Assembly (NCBI GenBank): GCA_964036665.1
Contig: OZ038532.1
Location: 372,001-436,000, forward strand
From: Gordius sp. MW1
Taxonomy: Eukaryota; Nematomorpha; Gordioida; Gordea; Gordiidae
Direction of reading: 5' to 3'
Length of the DNA stretch: 64,000 nt
The notes below the pieces were generated by a model. It was not told where the DNA came from. It did no database searches and worked only from the letters and a program-made list of their open reading frames with translations. Position numbers and translations under genes: made by a program. Of this stretch, positions 47,450-59,694 are shown piece after piece; position 1 is the stretch's first letter, and each line of letters begins with the position of its first letter.

Positions 47450-48393
47450 GACGTAAAGAAAAAGTTGTGGGTGGCGTCCTGTTCTTGCACCATGACTTTT
47501 GCCATTCCTTTTATCGGAATAGTTGACCCCTCGTAACCCTTTAGAACAATATTACAAGGTTGAATGGCCAGGTGAGCCCCATCGATGGAATTTATTAAGG
47601 TGACTGCTGAGCCAGGGTCAATTTCAAACTTTAAAATATGGTTGTTTACCTTCAACCCATAATATGGCCGGGAATTTTCTCCTAGATGAAAATAGTTCAA
47701 TGACGAGACCTTGTTGGAGCGGCATATTTTCCCGATGTGACCCTGGGTATGGCATTTGTAACATGTTGCAAATCGGAATTTACAATTAGAACTAAAATGA
47801 TTACCTCCGCAGGCGAAGCATTTGACATTCGGTATCGGCTGTTTGTTGGTCACCGTATGAATAGGTTCCAACTGTTGCGTCAATAAATGACTTTGAAAAC
47901 TCGCTCGTTCCATGGACCTGGCAACATCCAAAGCCCCTTGCCAGGTCAAATTTTCCACAATCAACAGACGTTCTACAATCTTCCCATTTAGCAGTTCAGC
48001 TACGAACTGGTCTCGTAGATTATCCTCGAGAGTTGAACCGTAATTACAATGGATAGAAATACCTTTTAATCTTGCCGAAAAAGCATCAATATTTTCACCC
48101 TCCAACTGAACACATTTATGGAATTTATAACTATGTACAATAGGACTCAACGTGTGGGAGAAGAAACTTTTCAGGGTTGACACTATCTCTTCGAATGTCT
48201 TCTGCAACGGATCCGATGGTGAGAGAAGATTTATTAATAATTCATAATTCTGTGACCCAATCACCGTAAGGAGCAGAGATTTTTTATCTCCGCCAACAAC
48301 TAGATGATAATGATTAAACTGTGAGAGATAATGGTCAATGTTATCGGAAGGCACATAGGGGTGGAAATTAATCGAAGAAGGAGACCGCGCCAT
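47422..48393 (-). pseudogene. Ty3/gypsy gag-protease, copy 2
   Basis: Translation identical to 30565-31536, including the DPG at the protease active site. Confidence 0.85.
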
Positions 48394-51300
48394 TGTTGAG
48401 TCTTGGTTTTGGTGAAGCCTTTATTCAAAATACTAAGAGACTATCTTAATAGTACAATTTTGGTATATATATGTGATAGTGGGGTGAGACATTTACATAG
48501 TGGAGTGATAGTGGAATGAACGCATTACATAGTGGGGTGATAGTGGAATGAACGCGCTAAAGTAGAATTTGAATATTCTAGTGAAGTCTTATACTGGCGC
48601 TCCGCATGATAGTAGGGTGATACGAGCAAAAGTAGAGTTTAGTCTATAACATCTAATTTGAATACATAACAGTATGGGCATTTACTAAGAAAAAACACGA
48701 ATGACGTAAATCCAAATGTACTGGACATGGAGGTACCGGGGAAGAGAGGAAGAGGACGACCCCGTGTCACGTGAAAAGGGCAAGTCGATAAGGTTATAAA
48801 AACAAGTGATTAGTCAAACATGGCACTCACTCGGTAAAGATGGAAGAAACTTATTAAAACATACCCCATAACTGTGAGACCAAATAACTGATAAATAAGA
48901 AAACTTGTAATTTTTTAATAGGATGGATTAAGGATTATCTATTAATAGTATTTAAATATTTAAATTTAATTCGCGAAGGAAATTTAAAGCGATGAACACA
49001 GACTAGAATTATTTTTGAATTTTATAAAAAGTAACTGTAACTTTATGAATAGTTACTGATAATGTAACTAACTACAGTTACAGTTCCTCTGATATAAAAG
49101 TAACTGATCAGTTACTTCTCTCAAGAAAAGTTATATGCAACTAGTTACTTAACAGCACTATTTATAAGATATGGCTTAATATTTTGTCACTTTATTTCGT
49201 CATTGCCTAATTAGTCCCAAACCCATTTTCTGTATCAATAAAAAGCATGTTTATATTCAATTTAATAGCTTAAATATCTTCATTATAAATAATAAGGTAG
49301 TTGCTGCTTAATTGAGTCCAACGTATTATTTCAGAAACTTACGAATCTTAAAGCATTTTATGACCACTTGTCTTGCAAATGTGACTTAAGTTGCTTATAA
49401 TTTATTTTGTGACATGAATATGACTATATGATTAAAGAGCAAAGCTTATAAATCCATCGTAAAACTGGTGTGTTAATCTATGGAAGTGAAACATGAGCCT
49501 TGCACGTTACGGCATAAAATTACCACGAGCCACGGAGATGAGGAACGCAGGAGCTTGAAATATACTAACTTGTTCATATGATGAATGATTGTCTTGGAGC
49601 CAAAATGGGTATTCAGCCTATGGCTGACTTGAATGAAAATCGGCTAAGGTGGTATGGTCATATATTAAAGATGGAGAAGAAGATTTAAATCAAAAAGTAT
49701 TGGACATGGAGGTGCCGGGAAAGAGAAGAGAAGGACCTCTTGTCACGTGCAAAGGGCAAATAGACTCATGAAAACTTTACGTAAATTATTATTATATTTG
49801 TAAAACTATTCTGTCTGCCCACATAAAAAAAAATCAATCAATACAAGTAATTTAAAATTTTAGGCATACAAATTTGTGGTTTTACTTACATTTAACTTAA
49901 TTCCATATATGAAGTGGCTGTCACCCTTAATAGCATCGTTAAAACAATGCCTTTATATCACTGTTTTTAACATATGATTTTAAATATTATCATTTGCTCC
50001 TAAAGAATTATTACATTTTTATTATTATTATATTGCCATAGAAACCACTAAGGTGCCTATGGATACTTATTATCATTATTCATAACATAAACAATTAATT
50101 GTATTGTAACCATTACAAAGTTGTAATAAAACTAATTAAGTAGCATTGTTACTAAATTATGTAGTAACAAATGAAATTTGAGGTTTAAATAAATTGCACG
50201 TACATAACTTCATAACAAATACTTTTATATTCAAGAAGTAAACGATTCTGTAATAGTGTAAACTTTAATACAGAATGCCTAAAAGTATTTACTTGTACTA
50301 TTTTTCAAAATAATTTCGCCAAAATATTTATATATTAATAAAAGCTTAGGATCAAATATATTATTGTTTTGCAAAATCGTAACATTTAAGGAAAATTAAA
50401 TGGATTATAATGCACCTGCCAACCCTACTTTTATAATGCGAAAGGTAAAATGGCAAAACAAATACATAATGTGATTTGTGGCTTGAGAATTTTAGAGATG
50501 TGCCATGATGAGTTCAATCATAAATCTTGGCAGACTCATGAATGAATCTATTATGATCTTCTCAACTAGTTAAAGATGCTATCGAATCAAACGTTCGGCA
50601 GGCACTGAAATCGATGGGGGTGTTAAAAAATATCTAACCATTTTAACAAAATTTATATTTATACATTGTTTAATTAACGATTTAAAATATTAAAACATGA
50701 GACAGAATAATGTAATTGTTAAATTTGAATAAGTTTTAGTAATATTTATTACATCAGAACTCATGTTTGTTTGGTCACATATATTATTGCTCAGAATAAA
50801 AACATGAAAAAAATTATTAAATAGTTCTCTAAAGGCCCTTAAGCCCCTAATCTTTTATTGAACAAGCTAAATTCATTAAAATTCAAATTTTACCCGGATA
50901 TAGATTCAATATTAATTAAACTTGAATGTATAAAATTCAATATTCAGGGAATTCTATTATAATTATAGTAAATTCGAACATTCTATACGTGAATTTCCAA
51001 AGATAATATAAATTAAATTTATTATAAATGATTCTGATGGTCTATAAAGAAAGGCCAGATCCCGAATATAAAATCTCGTCACGATCTCGACTCACGATAT
51101 TTTTACCTGTTTTTCCGCATCACTATACATGATTAACGTCGGCTAAGGTCATAAGGGCATATACTAAGAAGCAAGATGAATTATATTAATCTTAAAGTAA
51201 TAGACATGGAGGTACCAGGGAAGAGTGGAAGAGGAAGACCTCGTGTCACGTGGAAAGTGCAAGTCGACAAAGTTATATCCGATCAAGACGGTAGAAACTC

Positions 51301-51602
51301 ATCAAAACAAATCCCACGACTGTGGGTCTAAATACTTGATAAGGAAAGAAGAAGAGATTTTATTATAATGCTCTTATCGAGGCGTATTAACACTCACAAT
51401 CTCTAAAAAACATGGATTTCTAATATTTAAAAAAGTATGTTGAACACTTGGAACGATTATATCATTTATTACCTTGATTACTAAAGAGGCCAATTGTTTA
51501 GGTCAATTATACAGCCAACTGTGTATAGCTCGGATTCATGGGCTATACGAAGACAAAAGAGCAGCACCTAGCGTCAATGGATATTGAATTGATAGGATGG
51601 AT
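48394..51602 (+). repeat. LINE fragments A-C and spacers, copy 2
   Basis: Counterparts of 31,537-34,745: short tandem motif (48,468-48,562), LINE fragment A (48,697-48,892), AGTTAC/GTAACT cluster (49,022-49,157), LINE fragment B (49,417-49,792), AT-rich spacer, LINE fragment C (51,107-51,357), and the interrupted LINE piece ending in GGATGGAT at 51595-51602. Confidence 0.65.
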
Positions 51603-54600
51603 CAGAGGTCAGATTTGTTAGAAATTTTATGCCCGAACCCGGCCCGGTTCAATTTTTTAACTTCATTGCCCGCCCGAGCCCGCCCGAACCTTCTAGGTGC
51701 CCGCCCGGGCCCGCCCGAAACATTAAAGCTGCCCGAAATGCCCGGCCCGAAATAAAATTTGCCCGTTAGGCCCGAATTTATGCGATCTTAAATTTTATCA
51801 ACCACTATCAAAATAAAATCGGGCCTTCGGCCCTCGTGGGAAGGGGAGTAGTAGAAGGGAAGGGGGGGGGGCGACTCATCTATACTCCGTATAAACGTAG
51901 CATATTTGCTATGCAATTTATGGGCGAGAAAGGTAGGAAGGGGCGAGAATGCCTATAGGGGGTATTAAATGCAAAATAATTAGTTATAGACCCTTGTAGG
52001 GGAGGGCATAGGGTAGTTATCAATGTTAACCAATTCAAAAACGGAAAAAAATTTCGATTTATTTGGCCAATGGTCATTTTTTCCATTGGTCAATAGCCTG
52101 CGGACGATCAAAAAGCCATATTATCAATGTTATTAACAAGAACAAAATATTTATTTAATTTAAAGAAAAAATAAAAATTTTGCCCTCTCTCAAGCTTGAA
52201 CCCGGGATATCTAGGTCACCCTGTTTACAAGCCGTGCGCTACAACCCGTCACACCATGCTGGTATTAAAATACTAGAAGTTATTATGTTATTTATATAGA
52301 TAATGAAATAATAAAGTTCTGTTTTATGTTTAGAAAATCAATATATTTCATCGGTCAGTAGCCAGCGGACGGTCAAAAAGTCAAATTATCAATGGTATTA
52401 ACAAGAACATAATATTAATTTAATTTTATAAAAATTCCTTTTAGTTTTTAAAAAGGGCTAAATTCTGAAACTACCCGCCCAATTCGCTCGAAACTTTACC
52501 CGTAGGTGCCCAGGGCGGCCAGGGGTAAAATAGCCTTTTCAGATTCCTAAAATACCTTTTCGTTTTAAAAATAACGGACATTTCCCGGCCACATGTGCGG
52601 TGTAATATCTATAACACGTAGAAAATTTTACTAATTATATAAACTTACGCGCGCCATCTAATAAAGTACAATTCGTGTTTTAATAGTTTAATAGTAGATT
52701 GAATTTGATTAGAAAGAACGCGCTATGATTATACCTTTGAAGGAGGTTTCGAATTTTGTGTTAGTTTCTATCAATATATTGTATCGTAAATTAGAATCTA
52801 ATACCTATATTTATTTAACTATTACTTTTTAGGTTTTCTATGAAATCACAATCTAATTAAATGAAATATATTAACCCAATAAAAAAATATATATGCATTT
52901 AAAAGGTTTAAAATATATATTACATAGTTGGCTGTTTCTTAGACCATCTTTAATAAATTTTTAGGTTATATATAAAATTTGGCCAATGGTCATTTTTTTT
53001 CATTGGTCAGTACCAACAGATACTCTATAAGTCTATGATAGCCAAAAAACGGAAAGAATTTTGATGCTCACTTTGGCCAATGGTCATTTTTTTCCATTGG
53101 TCAGCAGCCAGCGGACGGCCAAAAAGTCATATTATCAATGGTATTAACAGGAACAAACATAAGAGTCAAAAAAAACGGAAAAAAAATTTCGATTCATAAT
53201 TTGGCCAATGGTCATTTTTTTCCATTGGTCAGCAGCCAGGACACGGTAAAAGTGGATATAAATTCATAAGAGTCAAAAAAACGAAAAAAAATGTTCGAAT
53301 CACATTTTGGCCAATGGTCATTTTTTTCCATTGGTCAGCAGCCAGGACACGGTAAAAGTGGATATAAATTCATAATAGTCAAAAAAAACTAAAAAAAATT
53401 TCGAATAACATTTTGGCCAATGGTCATTTTTTTCCATTGGTCAGCAGCCAGGACACGGTAAAAGTGGATATAAATTCATAATAGTCAAAAAAAAAAACGA
53501 AAAAAAAATTTTCGAATCACATTTTGGCCAATGGTCATTTTTTCCATTGGTCAGCAGCCAACGGACGGCCAAAAAATCACAATAGCAATGGTAGTAACAG
53601 GAACAATCATAATAGTAAAAAAAAAACGAAAAAAATAATTTCGATACACATTTTGGCCAATGGTTATTTTTTTCCATTGGTCAGCAGCCAACGGACGGCC
53701 AAAAAGTCACAATAGCAATGGTAGTAACAGGAACAATCATAATAGTCAAAAAAAACGAAAAAAATAATTTCGATACACATTTTGGCCAATGGTCATTTTT
53801 TTCATTGGTCAGTAGCCAGCGGACGGCCACAAGGTCACATTATCAATGGTATTAACAGGAACAATTAATTAATTTAATTTAAAAAATAAATAAAAAATTT
53901 TGCCCTCTCCGGGATTCGAACCCACATTAGTAAAGGCATAGGGTTTGGTAAGGGGCACAGGGACCCATATCAGTAAAGGCATAGGCTTTGGTAAGGGGCA
54001 CAGGGACCCATATCAGTAGAGGCGTAGGCCCTTGTAGGAAAGGGCATAGGGTAATTATCAATGTTAACCTATTCAAAGACGAAAAAATACCATAAATTGC
54101 ATATAGCAATTAAAAATTTCGCTTTATTTGGCCAATGGTCATTTTTTTCATTGGTCAGTAGCCAGCGGATGGTCAAAAATTCATATTCTCAATGGTATTA
54201 ACAAGAACAAAATATTAATTTAATTTAAAAAAATTAAAAAAAAAATTCGTCCTCTCCCTGGCTTGAATTCGGGATATCCAGGTCACAAAGCTGGCGCCAA
54301 TAACTTGGTGGACGACGGACGACGGACGACGCACCAAAAACGAGCCCATAAATTGCATAGCAATTAATAAGCATTAATTAATGGCATATTAAAAAAAATA
54401 TGCAATATTTTATTATCCCAACTGAAATCTAATTTCCTAGATTATTTAAAAGTCGAATGATTTTTTTAAATGAAACTTTTAATCTTTAATTTTAATCCAA
54501 TTAGGTCAAAAAAGGTAGTATTTAATCTTTTGAAAAAATTTGGCCAGATAGCCCTGGCTAAACCGCTTTAGGTCACAATATTTTAATAAGTTAATTGCAA

Positions 54601-55208
54601 ATGCATTTAGGGACAAACTTGTTGGAACATTTTGAAAACATATAATAGCAAAATATTAATTGAATGCAGGCGATTCCATGAAAATCTTTATGTAGCAATT
54701 TTTTAATTAAGTTTAAAGTTTACATATTTAATAAATAATATTACAATAAACAAAATTATACTCCCCTCTTGAGGACCCGTTTGCCCTACCTTAAATAAAC
54801 TTTTTAATGAATAAAATTAGTTTAATTAGTCAATCTGTGCTCTGTTAAAACTTACTTTTTTGATAAAAAGACAATAATTTATCAATAGAATTTAAAAGCA
54901 ATTTATGGATAATTCTTTTAACTTAAAGCAAAAAAAGAAAGGTATAGAAATATTTTATCATAAAAATAAAAAGTAACTTAGCGAAAGCGACGAATGATAA
55001 GGGAATAATAAAGGCTAATTGGAGAAACTTTGTGATGGTAAAATCAAGTTTCTTAACTTTTTTAGCATTTTCATATGCAATTAAATAAAAAGTAACAAAA
55101 TAATACACTCCTTCAACTCTATTTAAAAAATCTCATTAAGCCCGAATCGCCCGAATCCTATCTCTTCGTGCCCGCCCCCGGGCCCAGTTGCCCGGCATCT
55201 GGTCTCTG
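51603..55208. mobile_element. Composite hAT spanning the unit 2/unit 3 junction
   Basis: Same structure as 34746-38350, again with GGATGGAT on both sides (51595-51602 and 55209-55216). Contains the G-rich element at 51,816, the tRNA-Thr-like SINE (51,978-52,260), the unit boundary at 52714, the array (52,977-53,870) and the SINE pair (53,871-54,380). Confidence 0.85.
52977..53870. repeat. SINE-derived hairpin satellite, copy 3 (eight units)
   Basis: Eight CCAATGG/CCATTGG hairpin units, as in copy 2. Followed by SINE heads whose B box here reads GGGATTCGAACCC, differing from copies 1 and 2. Confidence 0.9.
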
Positions 55209-55216
55209 GGATGGAT

Positions 55217-55521
55217 TAAAGGAGTAAGCAAAAAAAACATAAAGGCGATGAAAAATAAGGGGCAATCTAAATACAACATCTATGAAGACAAAGCCAATAA
55301 CGAATAGCCTAAAATGGTGTGGTCATGTAGTAAGAAAGGATGATAGCTACGTCGAAATGAAAATTGTGAAGATGAAATTCGAGGGAACAGGAAAAAGAGG
55401 AAGACCCAAGCTAACGTGCTATCACAAAATAAAGCACATACACAAGATCTATGTAAATTTAGAGACAAAATCTAACGTTAAAAGGACTGACCACCAGTTT
55501 AGGTGGAAGAAATTATTTTAA
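55217..55521 (+). pseudogene. LINE 3' fragment, copy 3
   Basis: Same translation as 21506-21810 and 38359-38663. Confidence 0.75.
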
Positions 55522-56547
55522 AATGTCTATAATACAATATATCGGAATTTATTTATGCTATATGACATTGGTCTTTGTAAAGAGGGTAAAAATAATTGTA
55601 GAGCGGAGCTTATTTTTAGCTCATATAAAATTTACTAAAAATCAACTTGTAGCTCATTAAAGTAGCGACATTTTGCGATCTTGACCTCTTGTTAATTAAT
55701 TGATTCGCGCTTGATGCTGGAAACTGCTTTAATTTTTATATGTTTAATTAGAATATTGCAACTAAAATCGGTATGACTCAGCTATTTCTCATAGAGGGCA
55801 AGAATCTACCGCTTCTGGGGACCAGGTTGCGAGGTTATATAAAATAAACTTTGAATTAGCGTTTACTATTTATTTTTTATAATAATCATTCATTGTTTTA
55901 ATCTAGATTCATAAACTATCAAATTAATTTTTTAAATTAAGAAATAATAACTTATCAGCTAATATAGAATTTTAATAAATATTCGTTTCGTAAGTTGCAT
56001 ATATTTACAAAACAGTATAGGCTGCTCATATTTTTTATTTCCACATTTGTTGAGTTTAATAAATTGTTTATTTTATAAAAACCTACCCATATGAAAATAT
56101 TTTCAATACTTTCCATTTATTATAACGATGCACTTAGTTGACCTAGTTACCGTTTGATAATTTATTAAATACATAATAAATGTTCCAAATAAAACCAAGC
56201 ATTGCATTAATATTAGGCGTAATAGTTCAGCCACGCTCAATAGATAAATTTATGTGTCAGTTCGTATATTGAAACTTTACACAAACTTTATTATTATTTT
56301 ATTATTTACTATGATCGTAAAATATAAATAAAATAGCTTCACTCGCAGAATCTAACATGCAAATATATATTTTAAAGATTTTCTTTACTACAAAATGTAT
56401 GTAATACTAATGACACATATTTAAGATATGGCACAACACATTTTAACAGGATTTTAATTATGCTTTTAAAACATTGTGAAATTGAATTTGTACTACAAAT
56501 CTATGCGATCAAGTTAATTTACTTTGATAAACATATTTGGTAAAATC

Positions 56548-57876
56548 CTATTTATACCATATATTTTTGCAAACGTATATAAATCCCTTATGAATTTTGG
56601 GTTCCACAAATAATTGTATATATACGCCCAGGCAATTTATACCGTATTTCGTAATGTAGGCGAAATGCTGAAACCATAGTTCAGTTTTGCTTTTAAACGT
56701 ATCCGTCCATGGTTGATAAGCAAACATGTAAATTGTCATAGGTAATATGTTCAAAATAAGATATATATTGATAACTATCAAGAATGATATTAATTTTTTT
56801 TGTTTATATTTGCTTTCCATAGAAGCTTGGCTGTCTGCACTATTCCTAGTAGTCGGTTTTCTAAGTGGCGTCATATTAATAGTAACATCATGCTGATGAC
56901 TTTTAGAACTAGAACTTCTTGTGATATATGGTAACATAAGCTTGCTAGTTGCAACAACACTTTTCTCGTCAAATTTTTCTATTTTGTTTTTTTTATTCAT
57001 CTTAAGTATGTAACAGCAGATTGTAATGGTATTCGAAATAACTGCAGTTAATGGGATTAGACAAAATATAACGTTGATCGAACGACGATAGCTAATGAAC
57101 CATTTACTAGAGTTAGGATTCGGTGTATGTAAATAGCCATTATTTTTGCAAGCACTGTTGTTTAACTTTATTTCATTTGTGACATTTTTAGAGGCAATGT
57201 TGCTTGAAATGTTTGCCAAATTGCTGATGAATAAAATACCATCTATAAAATCTGTGCTACTGTTTTCTACATAAACAACATCAAATCCCCAACTGAACGG
57301 TATTGTTAAGGCCAGACAAACGAAAAATCCGAGAGCTAATATAACATATCGAATACGCCGGTCATTACAAAATTGCATATAGTGATGTGGGAATATTAAG
57401 GCACACAGACGCTCCAATGATATAGCTATACGGATGTAATTGCTGTAGTTGGCAAGCGTCTCTAAGAGGGGAAAATTTACCTTGATTACATAAAAGGCAT
57501 ACCATTTACTAGCGAAACATGTCTGATATTTTAACATGTATATTGCAACATGAGGTACAATGAAGAGGGTGAAGACAAAATCGGAAAGGGTCATAATTCT
57601 GATTAACAAGTACAGAGATAGATTCCGCTTCTTTGCTACACCCCTTTCCATTAACGACTTACATGGAAAAGCAACTCTATATGACAAATAATAAAGTCCA
57701 CCTCCAACAACTCCGATCACCACTAAGATTGGTAAAATCATTCCATAAGTAATATTTATACTCCATAAAATATATTCTGACGAAACTTCTGTGCCCTTGG
57801 CTTTATTCAAAGTCATCTTTGCTAAGATATATGAGGAAGAATGATATGATTTCAGTAAGTTTAGATTAAGAAACAC
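56548..57876 (-). CDS. Rhodopsin-class GPCR, copy 3, intact 442 codons
   Basis: A seven-helix receptor: TM1 about 48-69, TM2 87-115 (D99), C120, TM3 with ERL 155-157 in place of DRY, TM4 178-199, ECL2 with C243 and sequons N205, N222, N231, TM5 266-290 (P275), a long Ser-rich ICL3 (about 291-358), TM6 362-387 (P379), TM7 about 403-424 with no NPxxY, and a short tail with Cys436. C120 and C243 fit the conserved TM3-ECL2 disulfide. The start may be the first Met or M21 (MTLNKAKG); N41 is a sequon in the short N-terminus. Eight Ts at about 56,794-56,801 keep the frame. Arg290 of the other copies is Leu here (CYILKM). No intron is needed. It looks like a diverged peptide-receptor-type GPCR; the ligand is unknown. 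Confidence 0.88.
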   Translation of the reverse strand: MFLNLNLLKSYHSSSYILAKMTLNKAKGTEVSSEYILWSINITYGMILPILVVIGVVGGGLYYLSYRVAFPCKSLMERGVAKKRNLSLYLLIRIMTLSDFVFTLFIVPHVAIYMLKYQTCFASKWYAFYVIKVNFPLLETLANYSNYIRIAISLERLCALIFPHHYMQFCNDRRIRYVILALGFFVCLALTIPFSWGFDVVYVENSSTDFIDGILFISNLANISSNIASKNVTNEIKLNNSACKNNGYLHTPNPNSSKWFISYRRSINVIFCLIPLTAVISNTITICCYILKMNKKNKIEKFDEKSVVATSKLMLPYITRSSSSKSHQHDVTINMTPLRKPTTRNSADSQASMESKYKQKKLISFLIVINIYLILNILPMTIYMFAYQPWTDTFKSKTELWFQHFAYITKYGINCLGVYIQLFVEPKIHKGFIYVCKNIWYK

Positions 57877-58094
57877 TAATTATTTTTAGACTGCCGATGG
57901 ATATAAATAACGGACAAATCAAAACATTGAAATATATTTCCTTATTTGGCACAACTTTAATCAAATTTAATTATATGCCAAATCTCACATCCTATGCTAT
58001 AGACGTCCCATTGTTTGTCTAAAATATTAAAATTTGTAGATCCTTTTAATTAGTGTTAATTTAATTTAAAAATCAATTATTAAATTGTTGATCC

Positions 58095-59690
58095 CATCGA
58101 AGCTTATGAATTTCACAACAGCTTTAAAAAATACGCAAAACAATATATTTTTTAACCTGCTGAGCTTATAACTAATTCTCCTATACATAATATTAATTTG
58201 TATCTTTCGTTTACTTAATTTCCTTTTATTTTATATTATTGCCAAATTTAAATTTACTTAAATGACTAAGAAAGGTAAAATACATCAACAAGATAATATT
58301 TAATGTTTGATATGAATTCCTATGCGATTTAGTTTTCCTTGAATAGATAGTATCTAAATTTTAGAGTGTGTAATGTGGAATTTTAGAATTGCAAATTTTC
58401 CTTTAAGCGTTATTAGTTTCTCAAATTCCGGGCATTGCTCTTTGAGTAGGATCATTTGCGGGGCCAATTTTAAAATAAAGAAAGGCAATTTGCAGCCCGA
58501 AATTGTGGAGGCAAAAATTTTATTTATATTCATAATGAATCGTTCAACTAAATCCAAAACTCAAATTTCTTAAAGCTACCACTCTACCTGTCAAAAATGT
58601 TTAGCTCACCGCAACTTAAACTTTCGGGTCTAGTCGGATTCGGGTGGAAAATTTTGTAACGCTTTCGGGTCGGTTTCGTATTGAAAGATCGAAAAGGCTT
58701 TTAGGTCCTGTTGGGTTAGCATCTTTAAAACACTTTAGAGTCGAGTCGGGTTCCTGGTGAAATTTTTTTTCAATGCTTTCGGGTCGGGCTCGGGTAAAAA
58801 AAGTGACTTACAAGCATCTAATACATAATCATTTTTGCTAAAATACTTTAATATTTATTTAGTGTAATTATCTTTTACTGCAATTATCAATATACATAGT
58901 TATTTATTCTGATTGAAACATTTTTCCAGTAACGTGACCAGATATAATTTTCCCCTTGGAGGGGCTGAACTTAAATTTTACACCAGTGGGAAGGGGTCGT
59001 TGATAAATTTTTTCCATTGCTAATTGTTAAGCTTAATTTTTGGCTATTATTTTGTGTATTTTTTTCAAAATTTCTCGAACTCGTACTAAGTCTAATTTAA
59101 CATATTCTATATATTGCTCCTCTTTCGCTTCCTTTCAGGATATGCGAAATTAGTCCTTAACGGACCATTATAGGACTTAGCCCGCCCGTTGCAAATACAT
59201 ACAACCCGGACCGGGTCCGGGTCCCTCAAAATAATAAATGATAGACCCGGCCCGCTATTTTTTTTACAAAGCCCGAGCCCGGGGACGTATACAAAAACTT
59301 TTATTATGCATCTTTTAATATTGGATTGTAATTTTTTTATTGAATAGCAATATATTTATATATATAAATGTTAATATAAATAATATAAAAATTATACATA
59401 TCTAAATATTGAATTAGCCTACTCCAAGGTTTATCGGCCGTGCAGGTCGCTAAGCGAAATTACCCGCGATAAAGTATATTTTATAATGAAAAATGCATAG
59501 TAAAATAACAGCAAAGCTACTTTATTAGAAAGATTATATTAAGGCCACATAAAATTATAGGACTCATAGTATGTTTGTACAAATGCATTGAAGCCCAAAA
59601 TGGAACGGGTATATTGACAAGAAAAATGTTAATTTTTGTAAATTGATAACAATTGCTTAAATTATATAGCGACTGTCTTTATCACAATTT
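58095..59690. other. Unique right flank with GC-rich repeat blocks
   Basis: Unit homology ends at 58094. Two blocks stand out: 58,610-58,800, rich in TTTCGGGTCGG, similar in style to 25,190-25,300, and 59,160-59,295, rich in CCCGGACCGGGTCCGGGTCC and GGCCCGC, like hAT subterminal arrays. Overlapping short frames at 58,354-58,573 on both strands match nothing known. Confidence 0.45.
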
Positions 59691-59694
59691 GGTA

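Larger units (their letters stand above)
18902..58094. repeat. 16.86 kb tandem segmental duplication, 2.3 copies
   Basis: Unit starts (AAGAACGCGCTATGATT) are at 18902, 35855 and 52714. Corresponding points recur at a spacing of 16,853-16,859 bp over nearly the whole length; copy 1 is about 100 bp longer because its hairpin array has an extra unit. The third copy stops at 58094, 5.38 kb into the unit, where ...GTTGATCC continues into unrelated sequence. Structure: module X (5.4 kb, array plus hAT end plus LINE fragment plus GPCR) three times and module Y (11.4 kb, gypsy and LINE fragments) twice. Only scattered single-base and homopolymer differences separate the copies, so the event is recent or kept uniform by gene conversion. 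Confidence 0.95.

Noticed and set aside
58354..58573. Small gene right of the array
   Set aside because: Open frames overlap on both strands, are under 70 codons and show no motif or splice sites I can support.
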